Shown here piece by piece: positions 1-5,351 of a DNA stretch of 5,351 bases. The notes beneath the pieces were generated by a model, which was not told where the DNA came from, searched no databases, and was given only the letters and a program-made list of their open reading frames with translations. The DNA is from Comamonadaceae bacterium (GTDB lineage: Bacteria > Pseudomonadota > Gammaproteobacteria > Burkholderiales > Burkholderiaceae_C): positions 1 to 5,351 of the forward strand of contig CANLWQ010000150.1 in NCBI GenBank assembly GCA_947494405.1, given 5' to 3'. Every line of letters starts with the position of its first letter. Within the stretch, counting starts at the first letter, position 1. The translations under genes and the position numbers were made by a program.

Positions 1-1191
1 ACTCACCCCTGGCTTCATGCCGGGCTGGGGGGTATGCGCGCTTTGCTCAAACGCCAAAGGCACGAAGCTGGCGCCTGGGGCGTTCAGGTTTTCGTCTACC
101 CCGCGATCCGCATGCACCCGGTAAAAGCCACCCACCACATAGCGATCCATCATATAAACCACAGGCTCGGCCACGGCTTCGTTGATGCGCTCGTTGGTCA
201 GCACACCCTCTTGGATGAGGACTTGGTTGACCTCTTGGCCGTCTTTGACCACGCTCATTTTGTTGCGGGTTTTGCGGTTCAGCACTTCCAAATCGGCGAC
301 GCTGCGCACCGTCATGATGCCCATGCCGTAAGTGCCGTTGTCGGCCTTGACAATGACAAAAGGCTTTTCATGGATGCCAAATTCTTTGTATTTGCGCCGG
401 ATTTTGGTCAGCATCATGTCCACATTGGTGGTCAGGCATTCCATGCCGGTGCCTTCGGCAAAGTTCACCTCACCGCATTGGGTGAACATGGGGTTGATCA
501 GCCAAGGGTCTATGCCCAGCAGTTTGCTGAAACGCTTGGCCACTTCGTCGTAGCTGGTGAAATGCTGACTTTTTCGGCGCACACACCAGCCCGCATGCAA
601 GGGCGGCAACAAAAACTGCTCGTGCAGGTCTTCCAAGATGCCGGGTATGCCAGCGCTCAAATCGTTGTTGAGCAAAATCGTGCAGGGGTCGAAATCTTTC
701 AGTCCCAAGCGGGTTTTGTTGCGAATCACCGGCTCGAGCTTGACAGTTTCGCCATTGGGCAACTCGATGGTGGTGTCTTCTTTGATTTCGGGGTTGATAG
801 AGCCAATGCGCACATTCAGCCCCGCCATATTGAAGATGCGCGCCAGCTGCGCCACATTGCTCAGGTAAAAAGTGTTGCGGGTGTGGTTTTCGGGAATCAG
901 CAGCAGGTTGCGCGCTTCAGGGCAAATTTTCTCTATGGCCACCATGGCCGCTTGCACCGCCAGAGGCAGCATCTCGGGGGTGAGGTTATTCCAGCCGCCG
1001 GGGTAAAGGTTGGTGTCCACAGGGGCGAGCTTGAAGCCCGCGTTGCGTATGTCTACCGAGCTGTAAAAAGGCGGCGTGTGCTCCATCCACTCCAGGCGAA
1101 ACCAGCGCTCGATGGCGGGCATGGAGTCGAGGATGCGCTGCTCGAGTTCGTTGATGGGGCCGGTGAGCGCGGTGATGAGGTGAGGAACCAT
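1..1191 (-). CDS. gshA: Glutamate-cysteine ligase, proteobacterial GshA family (3' end cut by window)
   Basis: The enzyme joins L-glutamate and L-cysteine with ATP, the first step of cytosolic glutathione synthesis. Reading the minus strand from the ATG at 1191 gives 397 codons with no stop, up to the window edge. The protein begins MVPHLITALTGPINELE and contains FRLEWMEHTPPFY (31-43), NLYPGGWNNLTPEM (61-74), IPENHTRNTFYLSN (99-112), a glycine-rich VKADNGTYGMG stretch (281-291) that looks like a nucleotide-binding loop, and NLNAPGASFVPLAFEQSAH (369-387). I recognise this as the family first described in Acidithiobacillus (TIGR02049-like), not the E. coli GshA fold family. Members are about 430 aa, so roughly 35 C-terminal residues lie outside the window. 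The start matches the conserved family N-terminus, although no good Shine-Dalgarno precedes it (the sequence just before ATG is CTACCCC). It is downstream of proA on the same strand but separated by 546 nt, so it probably has its own promoter. Confidence 0.93.
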   Translation of the reverse strand, partial: MVPHLITALTGPINELEQRILDSMPAIERWFRLEWMEHTPPFYSSVDIRNAGFKLAPVDTNLYPGGWNNLTPEMLPLAVQAAMVAIEKICPEARNLLLIPENHTRNTFYLSNVAQLARIFNMAGLNVRIGSINPEIKEDTTIELPNGETVKLEPVIRNKTRLGLKDFDPCTILLNNDLSAGIPGILEDLHEQFLLPPLHAGWCVRRKSQHFTSYDEVAKRFSKLLGIDPWLINPMFTQCGEVNFAEGTGMECLTTNVDMMLTKIRRKYKEFGIHEKPFVIVKADNGTYGMGIMTVRSVADLEVLNRKTRNKMSVVKDGQEVNQVLIQEGVLTNERINEAVAEPVVYMMDRYVVGGFYRVHADRGVDENLNAPGASFVPLAFEQSAHTPQPGMKPGVS

Positions 1192-1261
1192 GGGGTAGTT
1201 AGTTAAGAGTAAGGTTTGAATCTGGGGGTGATTCTGACAGCTTCAAGCAAAGGGGTTGAGA

Positions 1262-1285
1262 CAGACTTACAAAATAAGTAGTCTG
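1262..1285. repeat. Imperfect inverted repeat (8-bp arms, 3-nt bulge)
   Basis: The left arm CAGAC-TTA (1262-1269) pairs with TAA (1275-1277) and GTCTG (1281-1285), leaving a 5-nt loop (CAAAA) and a GTA bulge in the right arm. It sits 3 nt upstream of the putative -35 box of the plus-strand small genes and about 70 nt upstream of the gshA start on the other strand. It could be an operator for either direction, or chance. No T-run follows on either strand, so it does not look like a rho-independent terminator. Confidence 0.35.
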
Positions 1286-1288
1286 AAG

Positions 1289-1318
1289 TTGATACTGATT
1301 CTGCAAGTTCTGTATACG
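1289..1318 (+). promoter_or_regulatory. Putative sigma70-type promoter for the small membrane-protein genes
   Basis: TTGATA (1289-1294) matches the -35 consensus at 5 of 6 positions. It is followed after 18 nt by TATACG (1313-1318), which matches the -10 consensus at 4 of 6. Transcription would be expected to begin near 1324-1327, immediately before the ATG at 1328. The first small gene would then be translated from a leaderless or nearly leaderless mRNA, or from the internal ATGs at 1385/1388. This is a motif match only. Confidence 0.35.
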
Positions 1319-1327
1319 CTTGACTTC

Positions 1328-1531
1328 ATGGACTTTTCTTTCTCCAAAACCGACTTCAAATCTGGTCTTCGCGCAACCGGCTCCATGATGGCTGGGAATA
1401 CCTGTGTGGCTTTTTTGATTTTGGGGAACAGGAATTGGGTGAGCTTGGTTATATTGATGGTAATTGGTCTGTCTCTTATACTTTTGACGTCCATGAGTAT
1501 TGATTTTGGTAAGGAAGCTCGTAATGACTGA
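1328..1531 (+). CDS. Small two-helix membrane protein, unknown function
   Basis: A 67-residue frame with a polar N-terminus (MDFSFSKTDFKSGLRATGS) is followed by a hydrophobic segment at about 18-33, a short polar turn GNRN (33-36), a second strongly hydrophobic segment at about 38-56 (VSLVILMVIGLSLILLTSM), and a charged tail ending GKEARND. This reads as an inner-membrane helical hairpin. I do not recognise a named family. The start is uncertain. The open frame extends up to a TTG at 1256, but that lies upstream of the likely promoter. ATG 1328 lacks a Shine-Dalgarno but sits just after the predicted transcription start. ATG 1385 or 1388 would delete the polar N-terminus. The stop overlaps the start of the next frame by 8 nt, which suggests translational coupling. 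Overlapping minus-strand frames encode low-complexity, polar, protein-unlike sequence, so the plus strand is preferred. Confidence 0.6.
   Translation: MDFSFSKTDFKSGLRATGSMMAGNTCVAFLILGNRNWVSLVILMVIGLSLILLTSMSIDFGKEARND
1511..1515 (+). promoter_or_regulatory. Shine-Dalgarno of the 40-aa membrane protein
   Basis: AAGGA, extended to AAGGAAG, lies 8 nt before the ATG at 1524, inside the end of the preceding small gene. It is the clearest ribosome binding site in the gap and supports both the start and the reality of the short downstream frame. Confidence 0.6.
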
Positions 1532-1646
1532 AGCGCATTGGATCGTGATCTTTTTTGGCGTCTTGATGTGCGCCATGTCCTTGGCTGCGTCTTACTTTGA
1601 AGCCAAAGAAAAAAGCAAGGGTGAATCAAAGGACGCCAAAATCTAA
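1524..1646 (+). CDS. 40-aa single-pass membrane protein, unknown function
   Basis: The frame encodes 40 residues. A short polar start (MTEAHW) leads into one hydrophobic helix at about 7-23 (IVIFFGVLMCAMSLAAS), followed by a highly charged, Lys/Glu-rich tail (YFEAKEKSKGESKDAKI). The net-positive tail predicts N-out/C-in insertion in the inner membrane. It begins 8 nt inside the preceding two-helix gene and has a well-placed AAGGA site, so the two are probably co-translated and may act together. I know of no family assignment. A single helix with a charged tail is also seen in type I toxins and stress-induced small membrane proteins, but nothing here (such as an antisense RNA promoter) specifically supports that. 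Confidence rests on the ribosome binding site, the overlap and the membrane-protein composition. Confidence 0.6.
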   Translation: MTEAHWIVIFFGVLMCAMSLAASYFEAKEKSKGESKDAKI

Positions 1647-1668
1647 TTCACTTTTGACATTAATCACC

Positions 1669-1782
1669 ATGTCTCACGACATTGCGACTCTACTGAAATG
1701 CAGCTGCGGGATTGTCGAATTACAACTTAGAGGCGGTTCACCCCCGCACTTCCCCCGCGCCCAGCACCACATATTTCAATGA
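1669..1782 (+). pseudogene. Probable 5' remnant of a GFA/DUF6151-like zinc-binding protein gene
   Basis: From the ATG at 1669 the frame reads MSHDIATLLKCSCGIVELQL, then RGGS. This resembles the N-terminus of GFA-like/DUF6151 proteins, in which a CxCG zinc-binding motif opens the first beta strands and a CYCxxCQ-type motif follows. Here resemblance stops at about codon 24 (near 1740). The remaining codons to the stop at 1782 are simply the antisense of the conserved ProA C-terminus and contain no further Cys ligands. The normal protein should be well over 100 residues. The most economical reading is a gene whose 3' part was lost in a deletion ending at the proA stop codon. No Shine-Dalgarno is visible before the ATG. 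The family resemblance is from memory and rests on a short stretch, so a chance match remains possible. Confidence 0.45.
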
Positions 1783-3018
1783 GGTGAGGCCCTCAATGCC
1801 CACCGGGCCACGCGCATGGAATTTGTCGGTGGAAATACCAATCTCGGCACCCAAGCCGAACTCAAAACCGTCGGCAAAGCGGGTGCTGGCGTTGACCATC
1901 ACGCTGGCTGAATCCACCTCGCGCAAAAAGCGTTGGCCGTTGACATGGTTGAGGGTGAGGATGGCATCGGTGTGGTGGCTGCTGTAGTGGTTGATGTGGG
2001 CAATGGCTTCGTCCACCCCACTCACCACCTTGATGCTGATGATGGCGGCCAAATACTCGTCGAACCAATCTTGTTCGCTGGCGTTGGTCAGCACCGCGCC
2101 CGTCACGCCTGCCAGCAAGGCTTTGGCCTCGGGGCAGCAACGCATTTCCACGCCTTTGTGGGCAAACACCGCACCTATGCGCGGCAAAAATTCTGCTGCC
2201 ACGCCACGCGCCACCAGCAGGCCTTCGATGGCATTGCAAGGGCTGTATTTTTGGGTTTTGGCGTTGTCCACCACTTTAAGCGCCATGTCCAAATCACAAG
2301 GGTCGTCCACATAAGTGTGGCAGTTGCCGTCCAAGTGTTTGATGACCGGCACTTTGGCGTCACGGCTGATGCGCTCAATCAAGCCTTTGCCGCCACGCGG
2401 AATGACCACATCCACATACTGGGGCATGGTGATGAGCTCACCCACGGCTGCTCGGTCGGTGGTGGGCACGAGTTGCACCGCCTCTGTGGGCAAACCAGCT
2501 TCGGCCAGGGCCTGTTGCACCAGCGAAGCCAAGGATTTGTTGGATTCAATGGCTTCTGAGCCGCCGCGCAAAATGCAAGCGTTGCCGCTTTTGATGGCGA
2601 GTGACGCAGCCTCGATGGTGACATTGGGGCGGCTCTCGTAAATCATGCCGAAAACGCCAATAGGCACACGCATTTGCCCTACCCGAATACCACTGGGCTG
2701 CTGGGTCATGCCGCTGATGCTGCCAATGATGTCAGGCATGGCCGCGAGTTGCTCGCAGCCAAGGGCGCAGGTTTCCAAAATCGAGGGACTGAGTTTCAAG
2801 CGGTCCAGCATGGGCGCATCTAAACCTGTGGCTTGGGCGCGCTTGAGGTCTTCGTGGTTGGCCTTGAGCAGGGCGGCGGCGTCTTGCCGCAAAAGTGTTG
2901 CCAGATGCCGCAGAGCCGCGCTTTTAGGGGCGGCGCTGGCCTTGGCCATGGCAACGCTGGCCACTTTGGCCTGCTGGCCCAAGGCCTGCATCAGTTCGGG
3001 GATGGAATGCGCGTTCAT
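1738..3018 (-). CDS. proA: Glutamate-5-semialdehyde dehydrogenase (gamma-glutamyl phosphate reductase)
   Basis: ProA reduces gamma-glutamyl phosphate to glutamate-5-semialdehyde with NADPH, the second step of proline synthesis in the cytosol. The 426-aa protein is full length for the family. Visible landmarks are [17 protein letters not shown] (118-134), the nucleotide-binding region [18 protein letters not shown] (143-160), [11 protein letters not shown] (204-214), the catalytic cysteine in [13 protein letters not shown] (Cys261), and the family signature around [17 protein letters not shown] (368-384) followed by [12 protein letters not shown]. It starts 25 nt after the holA stop on the same strand, with only a weak AGG close to the ATG, so it is probably co-transcribed with the genes upstream. 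ProB, its usual partner, is not in this window. The C-terminus ends naturally ([10 protein letters not shown]), so the plus-strand remnant that abuts it has not damaged the gene. Confidence 0.97.
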   Translation of the reverse strand: MNAHSIPELMQALGQQAKVASVAMAKASAAPKSAALRHLATLLRQDAAALLKANHEDLKRAQATGLDAPMLDRLKLSPSILETCALGCEQLAAMPDIIGSISGMTQQPSGIRVGQMRVPIGVFGMIYESRPNVTIEAASLAIKSGNACILRGGSEAIESNKSLASLVQQALAEAGLPTEAVQLVPTTDRAAVGELITMPQYVDVVIPRGGKGLIERISRDAKVPVIKHLDGNCHTYVDDPCDLDMALKVVDNAKTQKYSPCNAIEGLLVARGVAAEFLPRIGAVFAHKGVEMRCCPEAKALLAGVTGAVLTNASEQDWFDEYLAAIISIKVVSGVDEAIAHINHYSSHHTDAILTLNHVNGQRFLREVDSASVMVNASTRFADGFEFGLGAEIGISTDKFHARGPVGIEGLTSLKYVVLGAGEVRG

Positions 3019-3043
3019 GGCCTGATTTTGGCAGAGTCGCGAT

Positions 3044-4096
3044 TCATGCGGGCTGACAGGCCCGGCTCAGCATCAAAGCCAAGCGGCCTAAGGCTTGCCA
3101 GCTGTCACTGGGCCACTGGGCAAACCGCAAGCCTTTGACCACCCCATCGACTTGGTGGGCGGATTGCAACAAGCGGTCCAGCATGGCGGGTGACAGTTTG
3201 GGTAAAACCCGCTCGAACAAACGCTCTTTAGGACCCCAAATACGCTGCTCACGCAGCACCTGTGGCAATGGTCTTCCGCTGGCCACCGCGTCCTTGACAC
3301 GTTTGAGCGCGCGAATATCTTCAGCCAGCGCGAAATGCACCAAGACCTCAGATGCGCCTTCAGCCCGCAAGCCGTCCAGCATGCGCTGCACCCGTTGGTG
3401 TTGGCCGGCCAGCACGGTTTCACTCAGCTTGAACACATTGAAGCGGGCCACATTCAACACCGCGTTTTCAATTTGCTCAAAGCTCAACTCTTGCGCTGGG
3501 TAAAGCAGGGCTAGCTTTTGAATTTCTTGGTGGGCGGCCAGCAAATTGCCCTCCACCCTGTCAGCGAAAAACTGCAAACTGCGCTGACCCTCTTCGCCCG
3601 CCAGCACCCGTTGCTGCTGCATGGCCAAGCGCTGCGCTATCCAAGCGGGCAAGGCGGCACGTTCAACCGGATCGATTTGCAAGCTGATGCCGTGGGTGTC
3701 TAAAGCAGTGAACCATCCCGACGATTTAGCGGTTTTATCTAACCGTGGCAATGACACCAAGACCAACACGCCATCGTTGCCCACGCAAGTCTGGGCAATG
3801 CGTTGCAAGGCTTCGCTGCCGTCTTTGCCAGGCTTGCCCGAGGGTATGCGTATATCGATGAGCTGTTTATCGGCAAACAAACTCATGGCGGCACAAGCAG
3901 ATTCAATCTCACTCCAATCGAAATGCGCGCCCGCCACAGTGAATACATGGCGCTCCAAGAATCCTTGCGCCCTAGCGCTGGCCCGAATCGCATCAGCCGC
4001 CTCTTGCAACAACAGGGCTTCGTCGCCATGCAAGGTATAGAGCTGACGCAGGTCTTGCGACAGTTGTTCGATCAGGCGCGCCGTGGTGAGTTGCAT
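3044..4096 (-). CDS. holA: DNA polymerase III subunit delta
   Basis: HolA is the delta subunit of the clamp loader. It opens the beta sliding clamp during replication. The 350-aa product is close to the E. coli length (343). Recognisable segments are [20 protein letters not shown] (19-38), [20 protein letters not shown] (71-90), the strand [11 protein letters not shown] (111-121), [19 protein letters not shown] (180-198), [15 protein letters not shown] (217-231) and the C-terminal collar region with WGPKERLF (287-294). As in other delta subunits, no Walker A motif is seen, consistent with a non-ATPase role. It starts 7 nt after the lptE stop and is followed 25 nt later by proA. The lptE-holA adjacency is conserved in many proteobacteria and supports the assignment. 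Confidence 0.95.
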   Translation of the reverse strand: MQLTTARLIEQLSQDLRQLYTLHGDEALLLQEAADAIRASARAQGFLERHVFTVAGAHFDWSEIESACAAMSLFADKQLIDIRIPSGKPGKDGSEALQRIAQTCVGNDGVLVLVSLPRLDKTAKSSGWFTALDTHGISLQIDPVERAALPAWIAQRLAMQQQRVLAGEEGQRSLQFFADRVEGNLLAAHQEIQKLALLYPAQELSFEQIENAVLNVARFNVFKLSETVLAGQHQRVQRMLDGLRAEGASEVLVHFALAEDIRALKRVKDAVASGRPLPQVLREQRIWGPKERLFERVLPKLSPAMLDRLLQSAHQVDGVVKGLRFAQWPSDSWQALGRLALMLSRACQPA

Positions 4097-4103
4097 ACGA
4101 GGC

Positions 4104-4604
4104 CTAGGGCATGCGCACCACGGCCAGTCGACGCAACACCTGCTGCACCAAGTCGGAACGCATATCGCGGTAAAGCAAACCTTCTTCGGTTTCTTTGGAC
4201 AAAGCCGAGTTTTCGTTAAAACTGATGTCGCGCTCTTGGACCAACTCGGTGTCGGGAATCAGCTCGGTGCCGTCTCGCGCGCGTAGCTTGAAGCGAATTC
4301 GAAAGCGCAGTTGAAACTCACGCACCGCGCCGGCCGAGGTGCGGCTGAGAATGACTTTCTCGGGCAATTCAAGCAATAAATCGAAAATCACATCGGCGCG
4401 CTCGACTTGCTTGGGGTCGTTGATGACCTCAACCCGACCAGAGCCAGAGATATTGCGCTTGAGTTCTTGGCCAAATACCGAGGCTTCGGGCAGGCCGCTG
4501 TAAAGCGTGCGAAATGGGTAATCGGGCGCTTTGCGCAACTGAAAACCACAAGCACTCACAGCCAGCAAGACCGCACCAGAAGCAAAAACGCGTCGCTGCA
4601 TCAT
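4104..4604 (-). CDS. lptE: LPS-assembly lipoprotein LptE
   Basis: LptE is an outer-membrane lipoprotein that plugs the LptD barrel and helps insert lipopolysaccharide into the outer leaflet. The 166-aa precursor has a short signal peptide: MMQRR, a hydrophobic stretch at 6-16, then a lipobox V-S-A-C with the lipidated Cys at position 19. The mature N-terminus CGFQLR is the hallmark of the family. The rest is a small soluble domain (FRTLYSGLPEASVFGQELKR in the first half) with alternating hydrophobic residues, and a C-terminus ending RRLAVVRMP. The start overlaps the leuS stop as ATGA, implying translational coupling. A second ATG directly follows and would remove only one residue. The length is slightly below E. 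coli LptE (193), as is usual for betaproteobacterial members. Confidence 0.93.
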   Translation of the reverse strand: MMQRRVFASGAVLLAVSACGFQLRKAPDYPFRTLYSGLPEASVFGQELKRNISGSGRVEVINDPKQVERADVIFDLLLELPEKVILSRTSAGAVREFQLRFRIRFKLRARDGTELIPDTELVQERDISFNENSALSKETEEGLLYRDMRSDLVQQVLRRLAVVRMP

Positions 4605-5351
4605 GAAGCCATCACGATGTTGACCAAACGACCGGGCACCACAATCACTTTTTGATGGGCTGCCCCTGAGGCAAGCTTAAGAAATGCTTCGCTGGACAAA
4701 GCAGCTTGCTCTATGTCTTCTTTGCTGGCGCTGGCGGGCACAGAAATCGCGCCGCGCAATTTGCCGTTGATTTGCAGCATCAGTTCGATTTGGTCACGCA
4801 CCAAAGCCGCCTCGTCCACCTCGGGCCATGCGGTGTCTAGCAAATCGCCTAAGCGTGCAGCGTATCCCAACTCGGCCCACAAATAGGCGCTGATGTGCGG
4901 GCAAGCAGGGTAGAGCATGCGCAGCAAAACAGACATGCCTTCGCACAACACGGCCTTATCGCCGTCGCTGTTATCTGCTTTGAAATCTTCCAAGGTATTG
5001 AGCAACTTCATGCAGCCCGACACCACGGTGTTGTATTGCATACGCTCGTAGTCATAGCTGACTTGCTTGAGCACCAAATGCATGTCGCGGCGCACATCGG
5101 CAGCCTCTTTGCGCGGCTTGGCGGCGCTCAAATTGCCAGCCGTGGCAGCCTTGAGCATGGCCTCGTGCTTGTGTGCGAAGTTCCACACGCGGCGCAAGAA
5201 GCGGTAGCTACCCTCCACCGCCGCGTCGTTCCACTCCAGGGTGGCTTCGGGCGGCGCGGTAAACATGGTGTACAAGCGTGCGGTGTCGGCGCCGTAGCGT
5301 TCGATCAGGTCTTGCGGATCGACGCCATTGTTTTTGCTCTTGCTCATGGTG
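4601..5351 (-). CDS. leuS: Leucine-tRNA ligase, C-terminal part (5' end outside window)
   Basis: LeuS attaches leucine to tRNA-Leu in the cytosol. Only the last 249 residues are present. The frame is open through the window edge and begins at the class I signature loop TMSKSKNNGVDPQD, a KMSKS variant with Thr in the first position. IERYGADTARLYTMF and APPEATLEWNDAAVEGSYRF follow, joining the catalytic core to the helical anticodon-binding domain. That domain runs through YPACPHISAYLW, and the small C-terminal domain follows (QIELMLQINGKLRGAISVPA and VIVVPGRLVNIVMAS). The residue count after the KMSKS loop agrees with E. coli LeuRS, where about 240 residues follow, so the C-terminus is complete. 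The M that could start an internal frame at 5347 is the Met of the TMSKS loop and is not a real start. Its stop overlaps the lptE start by 4 nt. Confidence 0.97.
   Translation of the reverse strand, partial: TMSKSKNNGVDPQDLIERYGADTARLYTMFTAPPEATLEWNDAAVEGSYRFLRRVWNFAHKHEAMLKAATAGNLSAAKPRKEAADVRRDMHLVLKQVSYDYERMQYNTVVSGCMKLLNTLEDFKADNSDGDKAVLCEGMSVLLRMLYPACPHISAYLWAELGYAARLGDLLDTAWPEVDEAALVRDQIELMLQINGKLRGAISVPASASKEDIEQAALSSEAFLKLASGAAHQKVIVVPGRLVNIVMAS

Larger units (their letters stand above)
1192..1737. other. AT-rich gap between gshA and proA with opposite-strand small genes
   Basis: This stretch separates two conserved minus-strand genes. Hand counts give 21/60 G+C at 1261-1320, 28/60 at 1321-1380, 22/60 at 1441-1500 and 23/60 at 1621-1680, against 36/60 at 1861-1920 inside proA. 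It holds two overlapping plus-strand small membrane-protein frames, a possible promoter for them, an imperfect dyad and a probable gene remnant, each listed separately. The composition shift together with reversed coding direction suggests laterally acquired or decaying material. I see no terminal inverted repeats, transposase fragment, att-like direct repeat or tRNA gene that would define an element boundary. The gshA promoter is expected somewhere here on the minus strand, but I could not pick a convincing one. Confidence 0.6.

Noticed and set aside
34..1206. 390-codon plus-strand open frame
   Set aside because: It is the antisense of gshA. It is rich in His, Gln and Val in a way typical of a shadow frame, and the minus-strand frame encodes a clearly recognisable enzyme.
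1256..1531. Longer 91-codon version of the two-helix protein from TTG at 1256
   Set aside because: The TTG has AGGGG directly against it with no spacing, and it lies upstream of the probable promoter. ATG 1328 is more plausible.
1199..1629. Two minus-strand frames (1199-1576 and 1267-1629) opposite the small membrane genes
   Set aside because: Their translations are polar, Lys/Gln/Ser-rich and lack any domain-like pattern, while the plus strand has membrane helices, a ribosome site and gene overlap.
1654..1683. Perfect -35-like TTGACA at 1654-1659 as a promoter for the remnant
   Set aside because: At a 16-19 nt spacing there is no acceptable -10 hexamer, and the start codon at 1669 would lie inside the promoter spacer.
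1692..1730. GCAGCTGC palindrome (1700-1707) and nearby short CGAC/GTCG repeats as a proA terminator
   Set aside because: The arms are only 4 bp, and no T-run follows on the minus strand, so it does not meet terminator criteria.
1933..2559. 208-codon plus-strand open frame within proA
   Set aside because: It is a shadow of proA with His/Val-rich composition and no recognisable motif. ProA is intact and conserved on the other strand.

Overview
The window looks like a piece of a betaproteobacterial chromosome, most likely Burkholderiales near the Comamonadaceae (Limnohabitans/Rhodoferax-like). I base this on protein sequence recall and gene order, not on a search. Five conserved housekeeping genes lie on the minus strand. 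Reading along that strand they are leuS (3' part only), lptE, holA, proA and, after a gap, gshA (all but roughly the last 35 codons).

Minus-strand block 5351-1738: leuS overlaps lptE by 4 nt (ATGA), lptE and holA are 7 nt apart, and holA and proA are 25 nt apart. This looks like one transcription unit. It joins leucyl-tRNA charging, outer-membrane LPS assembly, the clamp-loader delta subunit and proline synthesis. The genes are linked by conserved order rather than by a shared pathway. All frames are intact and the expected motifs are present: TMSKS in LeuRS, a lipobox in LptE, and the catalytic Cys region in ProA.

Gap 1192-1737: this 546-nt stretch between proA and gshA is clearly AT-richer than its flanks. 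Hand-counted 60-nt blocks give about 35-47% GC, against about 60% in a proA block. It carries plus-strand content opposite in direction to everything around it. That content is a possible sigma70-type promoter, a 67-aa protein with two predicted membrane segments, an overlapping 40-aa single-pass membrane protein with a good Shine-Dalgarno, and then about 24 codons that resemble the start of a GFA/DUF6151-type zinc-binding protein. That third frame runs straight into the 3' end of proA, so it is probably a gene remnant left by a deletion. The gap looks like a small accessory insertion or deletion scar in a conserved neighbourhood, and it is the only part of the window that is not routine.

Minus-strand 1191-1: gshA encodes the proteobacterial (non-E. 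coli-type) glutamate-cysteine ligase, the first step of glutathione synthesis. Its promoter must lie in the gap or read through it from proA, antisense to the small plus-strand genes. I found no tRNA, rRNA, CRISPR array, insertion sequence or convincing rho-independent terminator.
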